Shown here: positions 35,777 through 37,788 of the stretch, one piece after another
Layout: the number at the start of each line of letters is the position of its first letter
Numbering within the stretch: the first letter of the stretch is position 1
Source of the DNA: an uncultured Lachnospiraceae bacterium
Lineage (GTDB): Bacteria > Bacillota > Clostridia > Lachnospirales > Lachnospiraceae
Reading direction: 5' to 3'
NCBI GenBank assembly: GCA_946538525.1
Contig: CAMNGU010000009.1
Span: 1 to 37,788, forward strand
DNA length: 37,788 nucleotides
Position numbers and translations under genes: made by a program
The notes under the pieces: generated by a model
What the model was told of the DNA's origin: nothing
The model's input: only the letters and a program-made list of their open reading frames with translations
Database searches by the model: none

Positions 35777-37393
35777 ATGAATCTAAAAAAGAGTAAAAAT
35801 AAGAATTCAAATAATAAGAAAATAAATATGATAAAAAAAATAGTATGCTTATTTCTTTCTATAATAATGATTCTTTCGGTAGTTGTAATTCCTTCCTATA
35901 ATAAGATGGATGAGGTGGAAGCAGCAACTCCTATAACTGGACAGTTGGTAGTTGATACTGCCAGAAAGTATATTGGACCTATGAAGTATATTTCAGGTGG
36001 AATGGACTTAAGCGTAGGTTGTGATTGTTCAGGTTTTGTATGTGCTATTTACAGACTTTGTGGAGTTGACTTCGTATCAAAATATGTTCGAAGCAGCTAC
36101 GATATGATGAATAATTATGCTAAGATTAATGGTGTTAAAATCGCCAGCACAAGCATTAGCGACATTAGAAATGGGGATCTTATCATTACGAATGGTGGTG
36201 GTCATGTGGGAATTGGTACAGATAAAGGTACTATGATCCATCAGTCTAATTCTAGACTTAATGCTGTTCAAGAGGTTTCTCTTGCTGATTATACAGGCTC
36301 TTCATCTGCTATCGTAATGGTTATCAGAATCGATTATACCAAGTGGGGCGGTACAAATGCTGCCAATGCACCACTAGATGTGAAATCATCCGGAGATAAC
36401 GGAAACAATAATAATAATCAAAATACAACAGTTCCAGCTACAGAAAACCCTGGTGATCCATATCCAGTTCCTACTGCTGATGTAGCGGCTGGAAGCTCAA
36501 GTGCTGCAGGTAAATGGGTTCAGACAGCACTGAATAAGGTTGAAAATGCAGGACTTGAGGTGGACGGAAATCTTGGTCCTCTCTCTACGACAGCTATAAA
36601 GACTTTCCAGGCAAAGTATGGACTTACACAGTCTGGAAATGCGGATATGGCTACTATCAATAAGCTGGTTGAGATTTATAAGTCATGGAATGCTGTAACG
36701 GCAGTTGCCATTGCAGAAGCTACAGATAAGGGCCTTGTGTTAGATGAAGGAAAGACACTTCAGCTTACAGCAAAATGTACTCCTGATACTGTAAAGAATG
36801 TTACTTATACTTGGGAATCTTCCAACAAAGATATAGCAGAAGTAAGTTCAACAGGACTGGTAACTGGAACAGGTGGCGGAGAGGTTACCATTACAGTTAA
36901 GACAGCGAATGGAAAGGCTGCTTCAGTTAAGATAAATGTCACTCCAAAGGCCAGAAAGAATGAGTGGCGTAGAGGAAAATGGTATGATGCAGACGGAAAG
37001 CAGACCTATGAATATGTAGGAAGCTGGAAGAACAGCTATTATGGCTGGTGGTTTGGAGATACTTCGGGCTGGTATGCTAAGAATACCTGGATGAAGATAG
37101 ATGATCAGTGGTATTACTTCAATGCCAATGGATATATGGTAAAGGGCTGGCAGAGTATTGGAAATACTTACTACTATTTCCAAAAGTCTGGAGAAATGGT
37201 AGAAAGTCAGTGGATTGATGGTTATTGGCTTTCAGCTGGAGGAGCTTGGAGCTATACAGCTGTTGGAAAATGGAAGCAGAATGCTACAGGTTGGTGGTAT
37301 GAGGATACTGCTGGCTGGTATCCTAAGAATGAAACCGTGACTATCGATGGTACAAAATATACATTTAATGCTGATGGTTATTGGGTAAATTAA
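35777..37393 (+). CDS. Secreted NlpC/P60 cell-wall hydrolase with peptidoglycan-binding, Big2-like and C-terminal cell-wall-binding repeats
   Basis: Signal peptide ending VEAATP; CDCSGFVCAIYRLCGVDF and GGHVGIGT catalytic motifs; VQTALNKVENAGLEVDGNLGPLSTTAIKTFQAKYGL; repeated GWWxxDTxGWYxKN and WYYFNANGYMVKGWQ; start at ATG 35777 after GAGGG. Confidence 0.92.
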   Translation: MNLKKSKNKNSNNKKINMIKKIVCLFLSIIMILSVVVIPSYNKMDEVEAATPITGQLVVDTARKYIGPMKYISGGMDLSVGCDCSGFVCAIYRLCGVDFVSKYVRSSYDMMNNYAKINGVKIASTSISDIRNGDLIITNGGGHVGIGTDKGTMIHQSNSRLNAVQEVSLADYTGSSSAIVMVIRIDYTKWGGTNAANAPLDVKSSGDNGNNNNNQNTTVPATENPGDPYPVPTADVAAGSSSAAGKWVQTALNKVENAGLEVDGNLGPLSTTAIKTFQAKYGLTQSGNADMATINKLVEIYKSWNAVTAVAIAEATDKGLVLDEGKTLQLTAKCTPDTVKNVTYTWESSNKDIAEVSSTGLVTGTGGGEVTITVKTANGKAASVKINVTPKARKNEWRRGKWYDADGKQTYEYVGSWKNSYYGWWFGDTSGWYAKNTWMKIDDQWYYFNANGYMVKGWQSIGNTYYYFQKSGEMVESQWIDGYWLSAGGAWSYTAVGKWKQNATGWWYEDTAGWYPKNETVTIDGTKYTFNADGYWVN

Positions 37394-37523
37394 TAAATCA
37401 AGAATTTTAGATGGTTGATCAATGGTCTTTAATTCATTAATTAGATAAAACATTAATTGATGTTATTTATTAATCAGAGATAATCATCTACAATATAAAA
37501 ATCAACACATGAGGAGAAACAAA

Positions 37524-37788
37524 ATGAAGAAGGCAAAGAGAAATGCGGTTCTCGGTCTCATTTTATTCCTGCTTATTGCTGTAGGTGCTGGTTATTCGGT
37601 GCTTTATGGAATAGGTAGCGAAAGGGTAGGACTCGCAAAGGACATTCCTCTCGGACTTGATCTGCAGGGTGGTGTCAGTGTTACTTATGAGATTCAGGAG
37701 GACAATGCGTCAGACGAAGATATCAATGCAACAATTGATAAGTTGCAGCGAAGAGTAGATAATTACAGTCCTGATGCAGAGGTTTATA
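37524..37788 (+). CDS. secD: Protein translocase subunit SecD (N-terminal part, runs off the window; could be a SecDF fusion)
   Basis: MKKAKRNAVLGLILFLLIAVGAGYSVLYG...DIPLGLDLQGGVSVTYEIQED...IDKLQRRVDNY; GAGGAG RBS. Not in the ORF track because it is truncated. Confidence 0.88.
   Translation, partial: MKKAKRNAVLGLILFLLIAVGAGYSVLYGIGSERVGLAKDIPLGLDLQGGVSVTYEIQEDNASDEDINATIDKLQRRVDNYSPDAEVY

Noticed and set aside
1-37788. tRNA, rRNA, prophage, transposase, CRISPR-Cas or toxin-antitoxin loci
   Set aside because: I looked for characteristic sequences and protein motifs in the ORF list and intergenic regions and recognised none; small tRNAs were not computed with a dedicated tool.

Overview
The window looks like an ordinary chromosomal segment of a low-GC, Lachnospiraceae-like Firmicute; this assignment is inferred from gene content and protein style only. 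From left to right it holds: the 3' end of pckA, a uracil/xanthine permease, ptb-buk (butyrate kinase pathway), an MraY-like transferase overlapping aroD, a Gfo/Idh/MocA oxidoreductase (minus strand), a heterodimeric ABC exporter pair split by an elaborate 176-nt multibranch palindromic element, a DtxR-type regulator and a FeoB-associated Cys-rich protein (minus strand), an HD-GYP protein, a secreted GH3 enzyme, an AlaA-like aminotransferase, a cytidylyltransferase + epimerase pair, mltG, and then a compact co-directional locus at about 20.9-34.9 kb. That locus contains two paralogous FHA proteins, a PP2C phosphatase, a transmembrane Ser/Thr kinase with a TPR-like ectodomain, a membrane protein with seven T-x-V/I-L motifs, and a 1808-aa membrane-anchored Ig-like repeat protein. 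It is followed by a HAD phosphatase, an NlpC/P60 cell-wall protein and the start of secD. The best candidate for an undescribed system is the FHA/PP2C/kinase/scaffold/giant-fibre locus. I propose that its small membrane protein is a multivalent phosphothreonine docking platform for the FHA proteins, one of which carries 19 tandem FG-type repeats. The second candidate is the structured element at 10041-10216. No tRNA, rRNA, CRISPR array or transposase was recognised.
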